Shown: positions 25,181 through 37,400, counted from the stretch's first letter. The stretch is 64,000 bases of DNA from Nageia nagi (GCA_050084985.1 JBITNC010000001.1:80910001-80974000); one strand, 5' to 3'. Made by a program: numbers and translations. Notes: generated by a model from the letters alone, not told the origin.

Positions 25181-25783
25181 TCATTTTTCTACCACGAAAT
25201 CTTCTTTATCATTAGTATGCTGGTGAAATTCACAATTTGGTGTCCATTCTTCACCTACATAACTATTTGTGTATCCAGCTATGTTTCCATGTATTTTTGG
25301 TTGACCATCAATGTATAAGAGTTTTGAACGCTTCAAACTTGGAATCTTGAAATTATTTGCACATAATCCATATGTGAACATATTTTACATATATGATGCT
25401 AATTATTTCTAATATGTTGTTGTGTAAATTGGCCCACAAAATGGCATCAATGGCTCTATCTTAGAACTTGGAGTAACAACCATAATTCTATGTATAAACA
25501 AACTTTATCCATAGCACTTTTTATATGGTTTGATCATGTATCTATAAACATAATAAGGAAAGATCTCATAAGCCTTTAGAAAATGCATTTTAGTTGTCCA
25601 TGCATTGTATGCTCCATGATCATATTTATGTTGATATTTAAGTTGTAGCTTTTGTGGCATGTGCATCAAACCCAAATCATGAACATCCTCCTCTATTAAA
25701 TCAATTGGATGCTCATGTGCACTAGAACATGCAACCACTGCTAATTGATGAAGCCGCTTTTGAAATCTTATTTTTGTAAGCAT
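25181..25783 (-). pseudogene. CACTA2 upstream ORF, 3' part (unknown function)
   Basis: Two open blocks (25783-25505, 92 codons; 25381-25181, 66 codons) lie upstream of the transposase on the same strand. The second includes KLLYIDGQPKIHGNIAGY and has a match in CACTA1 near 6300-6200, so it is a real part of the family and not chance. I do not recognise a domain. It could be a 5' exon set of the transposase or a separate accessory protein. Confidence 0.5.
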
Positions 25784-26059
25784 CTCTCTAACCTTATTTG
25801 ATGGACCTACACATTATTTTGGCTTCATCTACTGGATCTACATATTTATTTTATTTAGTTATATTTGATATAATTTAATATATAAGAGTATAAAAATCAA
25901 ATCAAATTTTGATCCTAATTAATTACCTCATGGGAATCATCATCTTTTGATGAAAAGGATAACTCATTAATCCTTTGCATATTTTGTTCCTACAATATTA
26001 GCAATAAAATAAAGTTAAATATTAAAAATAATATTATAAAAGTGATAATTTTAATGATC

Positions 26060-27087
26060 TTAGGGTGAAAGCAAGAAGTTGGGTCCACTTAAAGGGGAAG
26101 TGGGGAAAATCATCAAAGTTAAAATTCAATGTCAAAAAAATCAAGATCCTGATTTAGGTTCAAAATCCTAATAAATATCGATATCTTGATATTTAAAGCT
26201 AAAATACCTATAAATAATCTTCAATTTTACCTCATATTTAGGCTTGAAAAAGGCTTGGTGAGCCAATACTTAGCCTTAGACCTGCAAGTATATGGTAATT
26301 TTAATGGAAAATCTCAACTTCAAGCATATGTTTGATGGAGTTTTTGGTAGAATTTTTTTATGAAATTAAAGCCCACTATAGAATAAAGAGTTTAGATTTT
26401 AAATATATAATTTTTTTACAATTGGATAAGATTTTATATTTTTTAATTATTTTTTTAGTAAAAGTGGTTCATATACTTGAAATATGAGGGTCTCGTATTT
26501 TCTTAATAAGTTTTTTTTTTTTTTTGGGGGGCGGGGGGATTTATGAAAAATAAATTACATAGGGACAAAATTTATATAATTCTCTATAAGAATAAAAAAA
26601 AATTAAAAAATGATTGAGTTTCAATCAAATTATGATGGACGGCCTTGAGCACTTTTTGAAACCACAAACATGCTCAGTACAAAATTAATAAAAAATAAAT
26701 ATTGGTTCAAAAATTATGGAAAAATATCATAAAAAATATCCAATGTGTTAGGTATATTTTCCTAAAAGGATTTTAAAAAATACCTCAATTTTAGTCAAAT
26801 TATGGTCGACGAACACATGCATCATATGGTCCAAAAATGGTTTTTTTTAAAAAGTGATTTTTGTTCATCCTATTGAATTTTAAATTATATGATATGGGTA
26901 TTGGGAAAAATTATATATTTGGAAACTAGAATCTGAGAACTACATTTTCACTTTAGTGATCATTTTCATGATTCCATGTCTAAGTACTTCAAAGTTTGAG
27001 ATCAATCGTACCCAAATTTGAAAATCAAGGCAAACACTTTTAATTTTTGGCCTTAAAGTGGACCCAACTTCTTGCACCCATCCCTTA
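26060..27087. mobile_element. PIF/Harbinger-like non-autonomous element (26063-27084) with TTA duplications
   Basis: Inverted repeats of about 30 bp (GCAAGAAGTTGGGTCCACTT near both ends) bound a 1,022-bp segment with no transposase. It is flanked by TTA at 26060-26062 and 27085-27087, the trinucleotide duplication of PIF/Harbinger elements. The orthologous position in CACTA1 (6927-6945) reads GATCTTACATTTCTACAT without an insert, which is an empty site. A T run followed by a G-rich stretch (26511-26540) is internal. Confidence 0.82.
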
Positions 27088-27113
27088 CATTTCTACATTA
27101 TATGTAATAATAT

Positions 27114-27413
27114 TTATCTTACCTCATCCTCATCTAATGAAACATCACTCCTCATAGGACATGTAGAAAATAACTCAAGCTCTGAATCAGATGACACATC
27201 ACTCCTTGGCCTCCTAATAACTGGTGCAAGAAACTCTAAATTAGATGACACATCACTCCTTGGCTTCCTAGTACCTAGTGTAGGAAAATACTCTAAATCA
27301 AACGAAACATCATTCCTTGACCTATTAGTAACTAGTGCAAGAAACTCTAAATCATATGAGACATCACTCCTCAACCTCCTAGTAATTGGTGCACTAGGAA
27401 ACTCATGAATCAA
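27114..27413 (-). pseudogene. CACTA2 upstream ORF, N-terminal repeat region
   Basis: 99 codons open. The protein is made of 18-19 residue repeats around RRxRSDVSxDLEFLAPV, four to five copies with drift. A shorter parallel occurs in CACTA1 at 7019-7210. Charged and low in Cys/Trp; no domain recognised. Separated from 25783 by the Harbinger-like insert. Confidence 0.5.
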
Positions 27414-27480
27414 ATGACACCACTCCTAAAAACTCCTTGACACTGAGGTAGTGGCATCTGAATATGTGAATCTCATGACA
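27138..27480. repeat. 54-57 bp tandem repeat, coding phase kept
   Basis: Unit begins GATGACACATCACTCCTTGG and repeats every 54 or 57 bp about five times; unit lengths are multiples of three. Confidence 0.8.
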
Positions 27481-27539
27481 CATCACTTCTCCCATGCCTT
27501 GGTGGCATGATATAAGCCAATTCACTAACCTATATTAAA

Positions 27540-28450
27540 ATTTAAATAAAAAAAGAGATTAGTACAAGAATAGTAATAATCAGTAAATATTTCAATCTTA
27601 GATCAAATCAAAAATACAAGTAAAATTTTTACTTTTAGAATTAGAATTATTAAATAAGTAAAACTTTTTCAAATACAAATATAAAATGGTGGTATATACT
27701 CTACACAATAGAGGATAAATCATCAATCATATGCAACATGGGCCCAATTTCCCATCTAAAGTTAGAAGCCATTTCCCCTCCTTAATGATCATGCTAATGG
27801 TGATAGTGGGAATGTTTGAAAAGTCATGCTAGTTGGGCCTATCCCTCAATGTATAATTAAAATATATCCTTAAATGGGTGACCTCCCTAATCACCTTTTA
27901 GGTTTGTAGTAAAATATCAATAAACTACTCTCATTATATCATGATAGTCAAATTTATTAGGATTAGATTCATTTAAAAGTGTCTTATCTAGCCTCACTTG
28001 GTCAGGGGGCCATAAGGTTTTAAAAAGTAACTCCCCAATTTCATTAGATGAATGGAGAAATGCCCAAAATTTATTAAAAGTATCTATCATAAGGAGGTAG
28101 GAAGAGAGCCACCAATCGCCAAACTTAGGCTTATAATAACTATGAATTGGAGTGTTAGGATACCATTTCCAATCATTTGGTTATAGTTTTTAGAATAAAA
28201 TATCAATATTTTATTGTAAGTACTCATGAAGAGGGAAATGTTCTTTTAGATCCTTAAAATACTCTTTATTTATGTTGGTATCTCAAATTGTATATTAGGA
28301 TTGTATGGACCTTAGGAAGCATGATTGTATCTTAGGATCATACATATCACTCCTAGATGCCCTAATTGCATTATTTCTATCAAGGAAGGCCAACCTCCCT
28401 CTTGGGGCTCACAATAATCGTTGAAATTATTTCTATTAAGGAAGGCCAAC
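27540..28450. other. No recognisable gene (CACTA2 5' arm)
   Basis: AT-rich, no long frame. A short duplicate ATTTCTAT(C/T)AAGGAAGGCCAAC occurs at about 28373-28394 and 28428-28450. Confidence 0.4.
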
Positions 28451-28660
28451 TAACCCTAACAACTAAGTACCCTAACTACTAACCCTAACTAGTAACTCTA
28501 ACCCTAACACTAACCCTAACAATAACCCTAATGTTAATTGCTAACCTTAACACTAAAACTAACCCTAACCCTAACTTTAACTGCTAATCCTAACCCAAAC
28601 CCTAGCAACAACCCTAACCCAATTGCTAATTGCTAACCCAAACCGTCATCGCTAACCCAA
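28451..28660 (-). repeat. Degenerate telomere-like array A5 (CCCTAA on plus)
   Basis: About 210 bp of CTAACCCTAAC-type units, C-rich strand on plus, interspersed with TGCTAA. Same orientation and same relative place (upstream of the transposase) as A3 in CACTA1, though mostly the six-base CCCTAA form. Confidence 0.85.
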
Positions 28661-28689
28661 ACAATAATGATTTTAACTTAATTTTTTTC

Positions 28690-28790
28690 TTTGAAAAAAG
28701 GTATTTTTGGACTCAAAAAGAGATGAAATTTAGGACACAAAAAAGGACATAAAAAGGGACACAAATTGCACCCCTTTTAATGTCAAATTA
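28690..28790. repeat. GGACACAAA motif cluster
   Basis: GGACACAAAAAAGGACATAAAAAGGGACACAAATTGCA-type motifs, partly shared with the left arm (19180-19215). Parallel to the internal motif cluster at 8385-8490 in CACTA1. Confidence 0.45.
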
Positions 28791-28799
28791 CATTAACGA

Positions 28800-31320
28800 T
28801 TCATAAAATAAAAAAAGGGCCGCTTGTCACTTTCTAGAAGGTTGTTTCTTGGCTAAAGAGTATACAAACTTGAGATTTTCATAAGAGAGAATCAAGTAAG
28901 TGGTTTCTAGCCCATTTCACTCAAATCTTACTTGTTTTTTACCTCATTTCACTTGATTTTAACCTTTTTTTCTAAATTGCTTGGCATGTTTACTCATAGG
29001 GTTTTGCATTTTATCGAAGAAGAAAGGGTTTCTAGCAAATTTCTCTTCATTATCCTACATTTGCATAAGGTATGTAAATTTTTACTTACATGTTTCAATT
29101 CCCATGAATTTACACTACAAATGCTAGGTTTTTTTGAATTTTACATGATTTGTTACTAGAAATTATCAATAATGCATCCTAAAATTAGAAAGTAATTCCA
29201 TATGCTAAGGTTTTTACAATTCACCATGAATTTTTAGTTGAATTTATCAACAAATCACCATGAAATCAGAAACTAAACCATTCCTTCTCAGCAATGGACC
29301 AAAAATATTAAAATTAAAATTATTCCTTCTCAACAACGTACCATAAAATTGAAAATGCACCAAGCAATTGAAACAAATTCTTTAAATTGCACCATAAATT
29401 GAAATGCTGGCAAAAATAGGGACATACGTATAAAATTCTCAACTTTAGAACACATCCTTATTCTCCAAAAACCTGATTTTTGCTACCAATTTCCTAAACT
29501 CCTCTTATGCTCCAAAAACTTGCTTCTTAAACTAAGAATTTCATAAAAATTGCTTTATATAAATTATATTTAGTAAATTTGACATTAATTTAGTAAATTT
29601 AGTAAATGTAAATTTCATTTAATAAATTAAATATAATTTAGTAAATTTAATAATAACTCCCTTAATTCCTTAATTTTAGTAAATTTAGTAATAACTCCCT
29701 TAATTCCTTATATTTAGTAAATTTTGAAATAAATCCCTTAATTCCTTATGTATTTCATTAGTTTGGTTGTCTTGATTAAATATACCTATTGTTTAGGAAT
29801 TAATTACTTCAATATCTCTAATTAGAATCATGCACATTAAGTTCTATTTCCTTCCTTCATCTATGATTTTCATATAAAGTTTGGTAAAGTCCAAACCATG
29901 GGTCGTAGGGTTCACAACCATTGTGCTCCTAACATAACATCACATACTCTTATTCAAATAGCCATAGTGTCTAATTATGATGTATAATATCCAATAGTTA
30001 TTCTAATTTTATGAATCTTCTCATGACATTATATTTTTCATCCATTTACTGCTATGATTTCATAAGCATTGCTAGGGTAAATATAAGTATCCACCCTCTT
30101 TTCTATCCTTTAATTGAATGAAATTGTCATCTTCATTATTTTGTAGATTAAATTTATTGTTATATATAACATGCATTAATATTTTGGATCCTTATTTCTC
30201 CTCTTTCTCTTTTTTCTTTGCACTAGATATGGGTTCCTCTTATGGTGGTTCTATTCCATCTATTAAGCATCCAAATAGTATTCCTAAAGACAACTTCTTT
30301 AGCAGCTTTTGTCTTAGCTACTCCACTCAAGGATCTTTCCTGGGGCACCCAAGTCAAAAGGGGGGCAACACAAGGTCCCTCAACATCAACCATTCATCTT
30401 CAGTAAAAGATAGCATTAGCAAAAAGATCAAAAAAATTTCTTCTATATCTTGGCTTCATTTCTTCTTTGGACATGTAATTTCATTACTTCAATCACACAT
30501 CCAAAGAGGAGCAAATGTAGATGCCTCAAAATGAACCTTTATGTATTTAATAAATCATTTTAATCCCTTAACAATGTATTATTTGAAAAGGGATTTATAA
30601 TGTATAAAAGAGATGTAGGCTATATATTTGACCCTTGTGAATTAGAAAAGCATTATTTTTAAAAAAAATTAAACCTAATGTGTTAACCCTAATTTGTTTT
30701 GCACAAACCTAGCCCTAAATCTTTTCATGATGACATTGGTTTTCATGTTCTTTGGACTTGGTAGGAGAACATCTTTGGCCAAAACTAAGAAGGGACACCA
30801 AGTTTAAGGTAGTATAGAAATCTCCATTGTATATGCTTCTAAGGAGGATAAAGTGAAAGCTATTGGAAGATTGTAATGATTATATCAGATGTTGAGATGA
30901 TGTATATGCAACTCATCATTTCAAGATTTACAATTTTTTTGGAATAAAATAGTGGGCAAGGTTGTTGTTTTGGGTGATGGTTATTGTTGGGAGGAAGATA
31001 GAAGAATACTCATGTTGGTAAGAAGATTTAGTATTTGGTACATGAATTTCTAATGCAAGTCTTTATATTCTAAAATTTAGATTTAAAATATAGATTATTT
31101 TATGTCTATATGTTGAAATTTTTGTAAGGGTTTTGATGGATTCTCTTGTTATTTTGAGTACTAAGTTGTTTGGTTATAGCAGACATAGAGTATTGTAGAA
31201 TCTTGCATGATCGTTTGAATTTTGATTTCATAGTTTTCATTGTTACTATGCATATTTTTTCCATTTTTTAGTTTTCTTATTAGTTTTGTAAGATATTTGT
31301 CCTAAACTTAAATGTTTCAA
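28800..31320. other. Mostly non-coding; probable CACTA2 right arm
   Basis: The first 90 bases resemble the matching interval of CACTA1 (shared TCACTTTC and CAAACTTGAG spacing). The rest is unidentified. An open frame of 138 codons at 30118-30534 may hold an exon from 30231 (preceded by TTTGCACTAG), but I do not recognise it and it could be chance. Confidence 0.35.
29637..29750. repeat. 3 x 38-bp tandem repeat
   Basis: Three consecutive 38-bp units starting TTTAGTAAAT and containing CCCTTAATTCCTTA; first two nearly identical. Confidence 0.9.
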
Positions 31321-31321
31321 A

Positions 31322-31752
31322 TCCTTAACCTTTAAACCCTAATTGTAACCCTTAAAACCTAACCCCTAATCCCTAACCCTTAAACCCTCACTATAATCCT
31401 TAACCCTTAAGCCCTAACCCCACACCCTAACCCAAAGCCTTAATCCCTAACCCAAACCATAACCCTAACTGTAACTATAACCCTAACCCTAATTATAACC
31501 ATAACCATAACTATAACCCCTAAATGATAACCATAACCCCAAAACCTTAACCCTTAAACCCTAACTATAACTTATAAAACTTATCTCCTAAACCCTAACA
31601 CCAAACCCTAACCCTAACCCCAAACCCTAACCTCAAATCCTAACCCCTTACCCAAATATAGACCCCTAACCCTTAACTATAACCCTTAACCCAAACCCTA
31701 ACCCTTACCCTAATCCCTTATCCAAACCCCTAACCAAAACCCTTATTCTTCT
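31322..31752 (-). repeat. Degenerate telomere-like array A6 (CCCTAAA on plus)
   Basis: About 430 bp of CCCTAAA, CCCTAACC, ATAACC and CCTTAAACC variants, C-rich strand on plus. Whether it belongs to CACTA2 or to another element is not clear. Confidence 0.87.
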
Positions 31753-33480
31753 AAAGAGGGCGCTCATGTTGCGAGCATTTGTGGATCCCATCTGGTATGG
31801 AAGCTCGAAATTAGGAGGTGATACAACGATTCACTAGCGATTGTTGGGTGCATGTAACGATATGCTATTGTAGGAGCATGTTCCCTTAATTTTCTACCAT
31901 GACTTGAAAATTATTGCTATTATAGATAATATAGTTCATCCTCTTTTATAATCCAAGGTTGATGAAGTTTTGTGATACTTATATGTAAGAGCATAAGCAC
32001 TTTGTTTCCTTTGATACAATTGATAGCCTTTATAGTTTTCAAAGGTGTGATTCCTACCAAAGCATGTACAAAAATCTCAAGGACATCCTAAGGAGGTTCT
32101 TGCTCTACTTCAAACTATATTTTTGTTTCCTCATTAGTTGGTTTACAAAACGGATGGACTTCAACATTGAGTAAATATATTTATTTTTCCTTACATTTAT
32201 GACCTAATTATATTTTTTCATAATAATTTTAATAGTCCTTTGGTCCTCCATGCTTCTATTTTTTTAAGTTATACTTGCCTTACTACTTACAGTTTAAGAG
32301 TGATTGAAAAGGGCTATGCATACTACTTGTGAAGTGTCAATTATTAATTAGATTTTTGGTCCCTAGTGAAGCCTACTACTTTCATCAAAGTTTTAGGGTT
32401 GAAAAGTTGCAGCTTGACCTTGATATCCTCTAAAATATTAGGTTCCTTATAAGATTAGCTAGCTTTTTCAAAACCATGAGGTAGTCTTTAACTATAACTA
32501 TTTGTCATAATTTTGTCAAAGCATTAGTGAAGTCCTCAAATTCACATTGTTCAAATTATGTGAGTATTTTATCTATGAATTGAGTCTAACATAATGTCAG
32601 ATGCATATTTCACAACCATTAGTACCAATGGTTAGCTTAATATTCAAAGTACAATACCACCAAATAGACATGTTGGTTATATTGAGTTTGATGGAGTTTA
32701 AAATATTATCCAACTTTGAGGGTTTATGCCATCAAATCTTGGAAATTCTATTTTAGTAATTTGGTTATGTTTGTTGAGGAATTTTCATTAACATAATTAT
32801 CTTTTCCTCTATGCAATTCAACTTCTTCATATTTGGTACTCATGTTTTTCTTGAGGGTAGATCCTTAATGTGCCAAATTGTCCAAAGCAACTTGAAAGCC
32901 ACTAATTGTGTCAACTGTACAAGTTAGTTTATAATTAATGGTGGTGACTTGAGATAGTTATTCCTTGATTTGTTACAAGTAAGTTTTCTTTCTTATTTCA
33001 AGAGGCACACCCTCAATTTATTTATTTTTAATCTAAAATAAAGTTCTTAATGACGTATACTATAATTATCATCTTGTATAAAGGATTATGATGGGATAGG
33101 TATCTCATAAGGAAAATCAGATTCATTGAAAAATATTACCATTACCTTATATCAAAATGATTAATTTTTCAAGAGGATCGCAATGGGGTATGTTGTTAAT
33201 AAGTACATTTTGAACTATTATGTTATTTTTTACTCTTAGTTTTTCACATGTTTACATAAAAAGATTGATTTAAGATTATGCACTTTTTGCAATGCTTTGA
33301 TATACATAAAAATCAATAAATAGTACTTTTCCCAATATTTTAGGGTATTAGCCAAGAAGAAAAGTTCTTTCTCTTAGTAGGGGTCTATCTCAAGAGGTGG
33401 GTTGTGAATAATGTATCATCTATTGGGAGTAAGGGTGACACTTGGTATTTTGGGAGTAAGCCCAAACTTGCAATTAGTAC
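31753..33480. other. No recognisable feature
   Basis: Starts with a less AT-rich stretch (31755-31880), then AT-rich DNA without long frames or repeats that I can support. Confidence 0.4.
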
Positions 33481-33493
33481 CTAAGGGGGTCTT

Positions 33494-34770
33494 GTGATAA
33501 TATATCATGAGAATTGTTACCTCATTAATTTATGCTATGGAAACTTGAATCTAGATCCAAGTTGGTGGAGAGATCATGCTTCATGTGTGCAAGTAGTCAC
33601 TAGATTTTGTTCCTACGATGAAGAGTTCCAATGTGGCAAGGAAAGGAATTTAGGAGCATGTGGGAGCAATCATGGAAAGGGAAGGGAAGGTCAAATCACC
33701 TCTTTGGAAAGGTTTTTCCCTTTTTAGCATTGTACTACCTCAACAATATGTAGTCACTTTAGAAAGAAATTAAGGAGAGTGCAATTTTATTTGGGGAGTT
33801 TGCAAAATGAGGCTTCATGGACACCAATGGGTTGTAAAATGACCTTTTGGACCATAAGGACTTATGTCCAGAGCCTCTAAATATTTTAGTGAGATATGAT
33901 ATGAAGGATTACCTATAGAAGGTAGGCTATTGAGACTTCTTGAGCCTGTTTGAAGGATTCATCCTGGAGGTAAAGAACTAGTCGGCATGGAGTAGGAGGG
34001 ATGGAAAGATGACAATAGGCTCCTTTAGTTTTGAAACTACCCCAACTCTTATTATGGAGATCTTCGAGCTTGTAGATGATGGTGTTAAAATCTAAAAGGA
34101 TAAACACCATTTAGCTATGGAGTTGGATTTTTTCACAAAAGGATAGAACCAAGGTGGGAGGGTAACTCAATTCTGAGGGAATCATTGCCCCAATCATGGT
34201 TGAAGGTGGTAGGAATAATGATGAACTATTTTACTTTGGATGCCAAAACTTCCTAGCTGAGTGGATACCATCTTGTTATCCTCAACATGTGTTGGGGGAA
34301 GAGAATCAACATTCCCCATTTAAGTTCAATGAATTCGAAAGAGTTCTTGGTGGTGTGCAAACATGCAATGTGCTCATTGGGATGGTCTGGTGACCCTAAA
34401 GACTTGAAACCTTTTTAAAAAATATAAAAGAAGTGACTCCTAGAATAGTTGCACTCCATACTTACACCAATCAAGAAAGAAAATAAGAGGGCTCTGAAGG
34501 AGGATATCAAGAAGTTGAATTCAATAAGGAATAGTAAACTTTGTAAGAAGTCTACCAAAATGGTAGTGGAGGTTGAGGAAGGGTCGGAGATGATCTTGAT
34601 GACCAGTATGGAGAACTTGATGGAGGAAAGCTCCAAGAAGGACATGGACAAGAAAAAATAACTGGGGAGATTCAAGATGTTGTAGGAGCTACAATACAAG
34701 CTCTCGTGAAATTGGGCATGAGTTTTGAAAAACTCAAGAACTAGACATTCCTGAAAGCGACCAAGCAACT
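33494..34770 (+). pseudogene. Coding-like fragments, unidentified
   Basis: Several plus-strand open stretches follow each other: 33494-33727 (77 codons), 34196-34393 (65 codons) and 34449-34661 (70 codons, Lys/Glu-rich). Base composition is less AT-rich than around it and the stretches share one strand, which suggests an old transposon ORF or pseudogene. No domain was recognised; a LINE or LTR gag origin is possible but unproven. Confidence 0.3.
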
Positions 34771-35820
34771 GGAAAAGATAAATACTATGGTCGAAGGAGG
34801 CTTGAGTGAGTAATATTTATGTGTATTTTTTTCAATTAAGTTTAAGCTATATGCAATAGTATTTTTTTGTTGAAACATGAAGTAGAAGGAAGGTAGGACC
34901 TTCCTACTTTAATATGTTGAGTACAATAGTGACATGTTTTAAACATTCAAATTTTTTGTTGATATGTAAAGGTTTTTGGATCCTTAAAATCCACTTGCCA
35001 ACTTAATAAAAAATATTTGCTCTTAGTCATATTATCCATATTTTCTCAAGTATATGAAAATCTTCTCAAGAGTTGTTCCTCATGCATGGTAAAAATGACA
35101 AGGTTGCTAGGTTTTCTATGATTGTGTTTCAAAAAAGCTTCTAATGATTCTCTCAATACATAAACAATATGGGAGCTCAATCCATTTACAATTTATATCT
35201 ACAGCCTAGATATTGATGCATATTTTTTTGTCTCACTTTAAACATAGCTCTAAAAATAAGTATAATATTTTTTTTACATAAATTCAATCCTTGACATGAG
35301 CTATGAAACCAAATATGATTGATGTGTTAACCATAAAGCCTCAAATATCTAGGGATTTTGACCATGTGATCAATGTATTTACCTTTGAAAGATTTGGTAT
35401 GGACCTACATGGACATTAGGAACCTAACTATGAAAAACTTCTAACACAAAAAGATAAAGATGATAAACAAAAATAGATGCTTCTCTTGTATATCATATGT
35501 CATTTTGAGGGGATGAATTTCCAAAATGAGTAAACTCAATGCAAATTATATACTAACTTATTAATGGCCTTATATAAGACAAATATCTAAGGTAGCATAT
35601 TTTCTTACACATTTTCCTACATGTCCCCTCTATTGCCTTACATATTATTTTATATCATATAATTATATTTCACCTAAAGTACTTTACAATATAATATGAC
35701 ATGTATTATATCCCTTATAATAGTGAGTTACATGTGCTCATGAGAATATTCCCTTGCAAATATTAATAACATGTGACAAAAAGAAAATCCATAATTATTC
35801 CATTATCTTGGATAAAAACA
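34771..35820. other. No recognisable feature
   Basis: AT-rich, no supported ORF, repeat or RNA gene. Confidence 0.4.
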
Positions 35821-35829
35821 AAAGCATGC

Positions 35830-36342
35830 ATCCCTTCATCCTCCCCACCATGTTGGAGCAAGCCTAAAGATGCTAGAGGAAGCGTAGCTAGGGCTCGCAA
35901 GCCCACCTAGAATGTAGACATGGTGATTGACACCACTCGTCATCCCACCCCACTCAATCCTCTAGTTGGAGAGCCTAAGGGTAGTCCAATAATGAGTAAA
36001 ATGACCAATTTCCTCAACTTAGTCTTACCATCTTCCCAAGGATGAATGTGGAAGACTACGTAGCAAATCCTATCAGTGAAGGTGCCAACTCTAGTTAGGA
36101 TCCTCTTTCAAATATACATAATCCACCCGTGGTTGGGATGAGCCCTTAAATTGAGACCCGCCACCTCTTTTTGGATCTATAACAAAGAGAATAATATTTA
36201 CCTTATATTTGTTGATATGATGTTGATCTTAACTTGAAAGTTGACATTTTGTTGATGCAAGGAAAATCATTGGGAAGGATTTTATAGAAATTTTTTTGGT
36301 TGGGGAACAATTTTATAGAGAAAATTGTTTCTTGAATTTGGT
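35830..36342 (+). pseudogene. Coding-like fragment left of the MULE, unidentified
   Basis: Frames with few stops and higher GC (about 35840-36180) in plus orientation. Together with 37030-37400 it looks like one older unit split by the 618-bp element at 36352. Function unknown. Confidence 0.3.
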
Positions 36343-36978
36343 TTCTATTTAGGGAAAATTACAAAAATACCCCTATAATTTACCATAATTATGAAAATAC
36401 CTCTATTTTTTCAATAATTGCAAAAATACCCATCACCTTTTTAAAAATATTAAAATAGGAATTTCGATGAGGGTTCACTATCAATCAAAGGCATCAATTA
36501 CTCCTCTTCTTCACCCCCTTCAACGCGAGATGGCATGAGTCGTTAATAACAGATTCAAGTTTGATGATGAAGTGCATATAATCAATATCCCTAATGGTGA
36601 TTTTGTTTCAAAGCTTCCTATACAGTCTCAGAATACGACAATCGTTATAGATTTAGAGCCTAAGGATCTGAGGATTCACCAAGTGGTGAGAATCTTGGGG
36701 AAAATGTATCTGTGTATTTGAATTTGCAGCTGATTTTATCAAGATCACATTACGAAGCTAAAGCAAATTTGTTGAAAGGGGTGAAGAAAAAGCGTTGAAG
36801 GGGGTGAAGAGAAAGGAGTAACCAATGCCTTCAATCAACCATGAACCCTTGCCGAAATTCTTATTTTAATATTTTTAAAAAGGTGGCAGGGGCATTTTCG
36901 TAATTATTTAAAAAGTAGAGGTATTTTTGTAATCATGGTAAATTATAGAGGTATTTTGGTAATTTTGCCTTCTATTTA
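36343..36978. mobile_element. Mutator-like foldback/MITE (36352-36969) with 9-bp duplication
   Basis: Very long imperfect inverted repeats (about 170-180 bp each, starting GGGAAAATTAC and ending GTAATTTTGCC) surround about 250 bp of unique sequence. The flanks are TTCTATTTA at 36343-36351 and 36970-36978, a perfect 9-bp target duplication, the hallmark of Mutator-like elements. No transposase inside, so it depended on a partner in trans. The arms carry repeated AAAATACC(C/T)CT blocks. Confidence 0.9.
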
Positions 36979-37029
36979 AGCTATCTTGTTGTTTAGGCTT
37001 TCTTGGTTTATTTTACATTGATTCCACCA

Positions 37030-37400
37030 ATGAAATGTGCTTCTAATGGAGAAAATGGCTTACCTCCTAAACTAGATGAATTCCGTGGTTTGCACAAATG
37101 AGAGGAAGGTTTCAAAGGATTAATGATGAATTTGGATGGATTTATAGCTGACATAACAAGTTCTAACCTAGATATGCAAAATCTATGGATTATAAATCAT
37201 GAAAATAATAAGCTTTTTGCATAAGAATGGCATAAAGGAGCTTAGACATACAAAATTGCATCATGTAAAAGGCTGCTGAAGGATCTTATTTATAGGCAAC
37301 CAAAAGTGGTGATCAAGAGAGAATAAGGTGACAAAATGCCTTCAATGGCCATGAGAACTACGAGGGTTATGTAGATGGAAGCATAAGGTACAAGAATGTT
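37030..37400 (+). pseudogene. Coding-like fragment right of the MULE, unidentified
   Basis: A plus-strand frame from about 37033 to 37400 has few stops (includes MMNLDGFIADITSSNLDM). No domain recognised. May continue the fragment at 35830-36342. Confidence 0.3.

Larger units (their letters stand above)
19052..28900. mobile_element. Second CACTA-type element (CACTA2), ends unresolved
   Basis: Contains a minus-strand transposase with the same order and the same flanking non-coding sequence as CACTA1, an upstream minus-strand ORF, and a telomere-like array upstream of them. The left end may be at 19052-19065, where ACTACCAAAAGG is followed by GCATCC/GATGCAA motifs, immediately after the gypsy primer site. 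Collinearity with CACTA1 continues past array A5 (compare 28820-28890 with 8515-8590), so the true right end lies beyond 28900 and was not found. Confidence 0.65.

Noticed and set aside
30118-30534. 138-codon plus-strand frame as a gene
   Set aside because: Ser/Phe-rich, no domain, no supporting neighbours; kept only as a remark in the region description.
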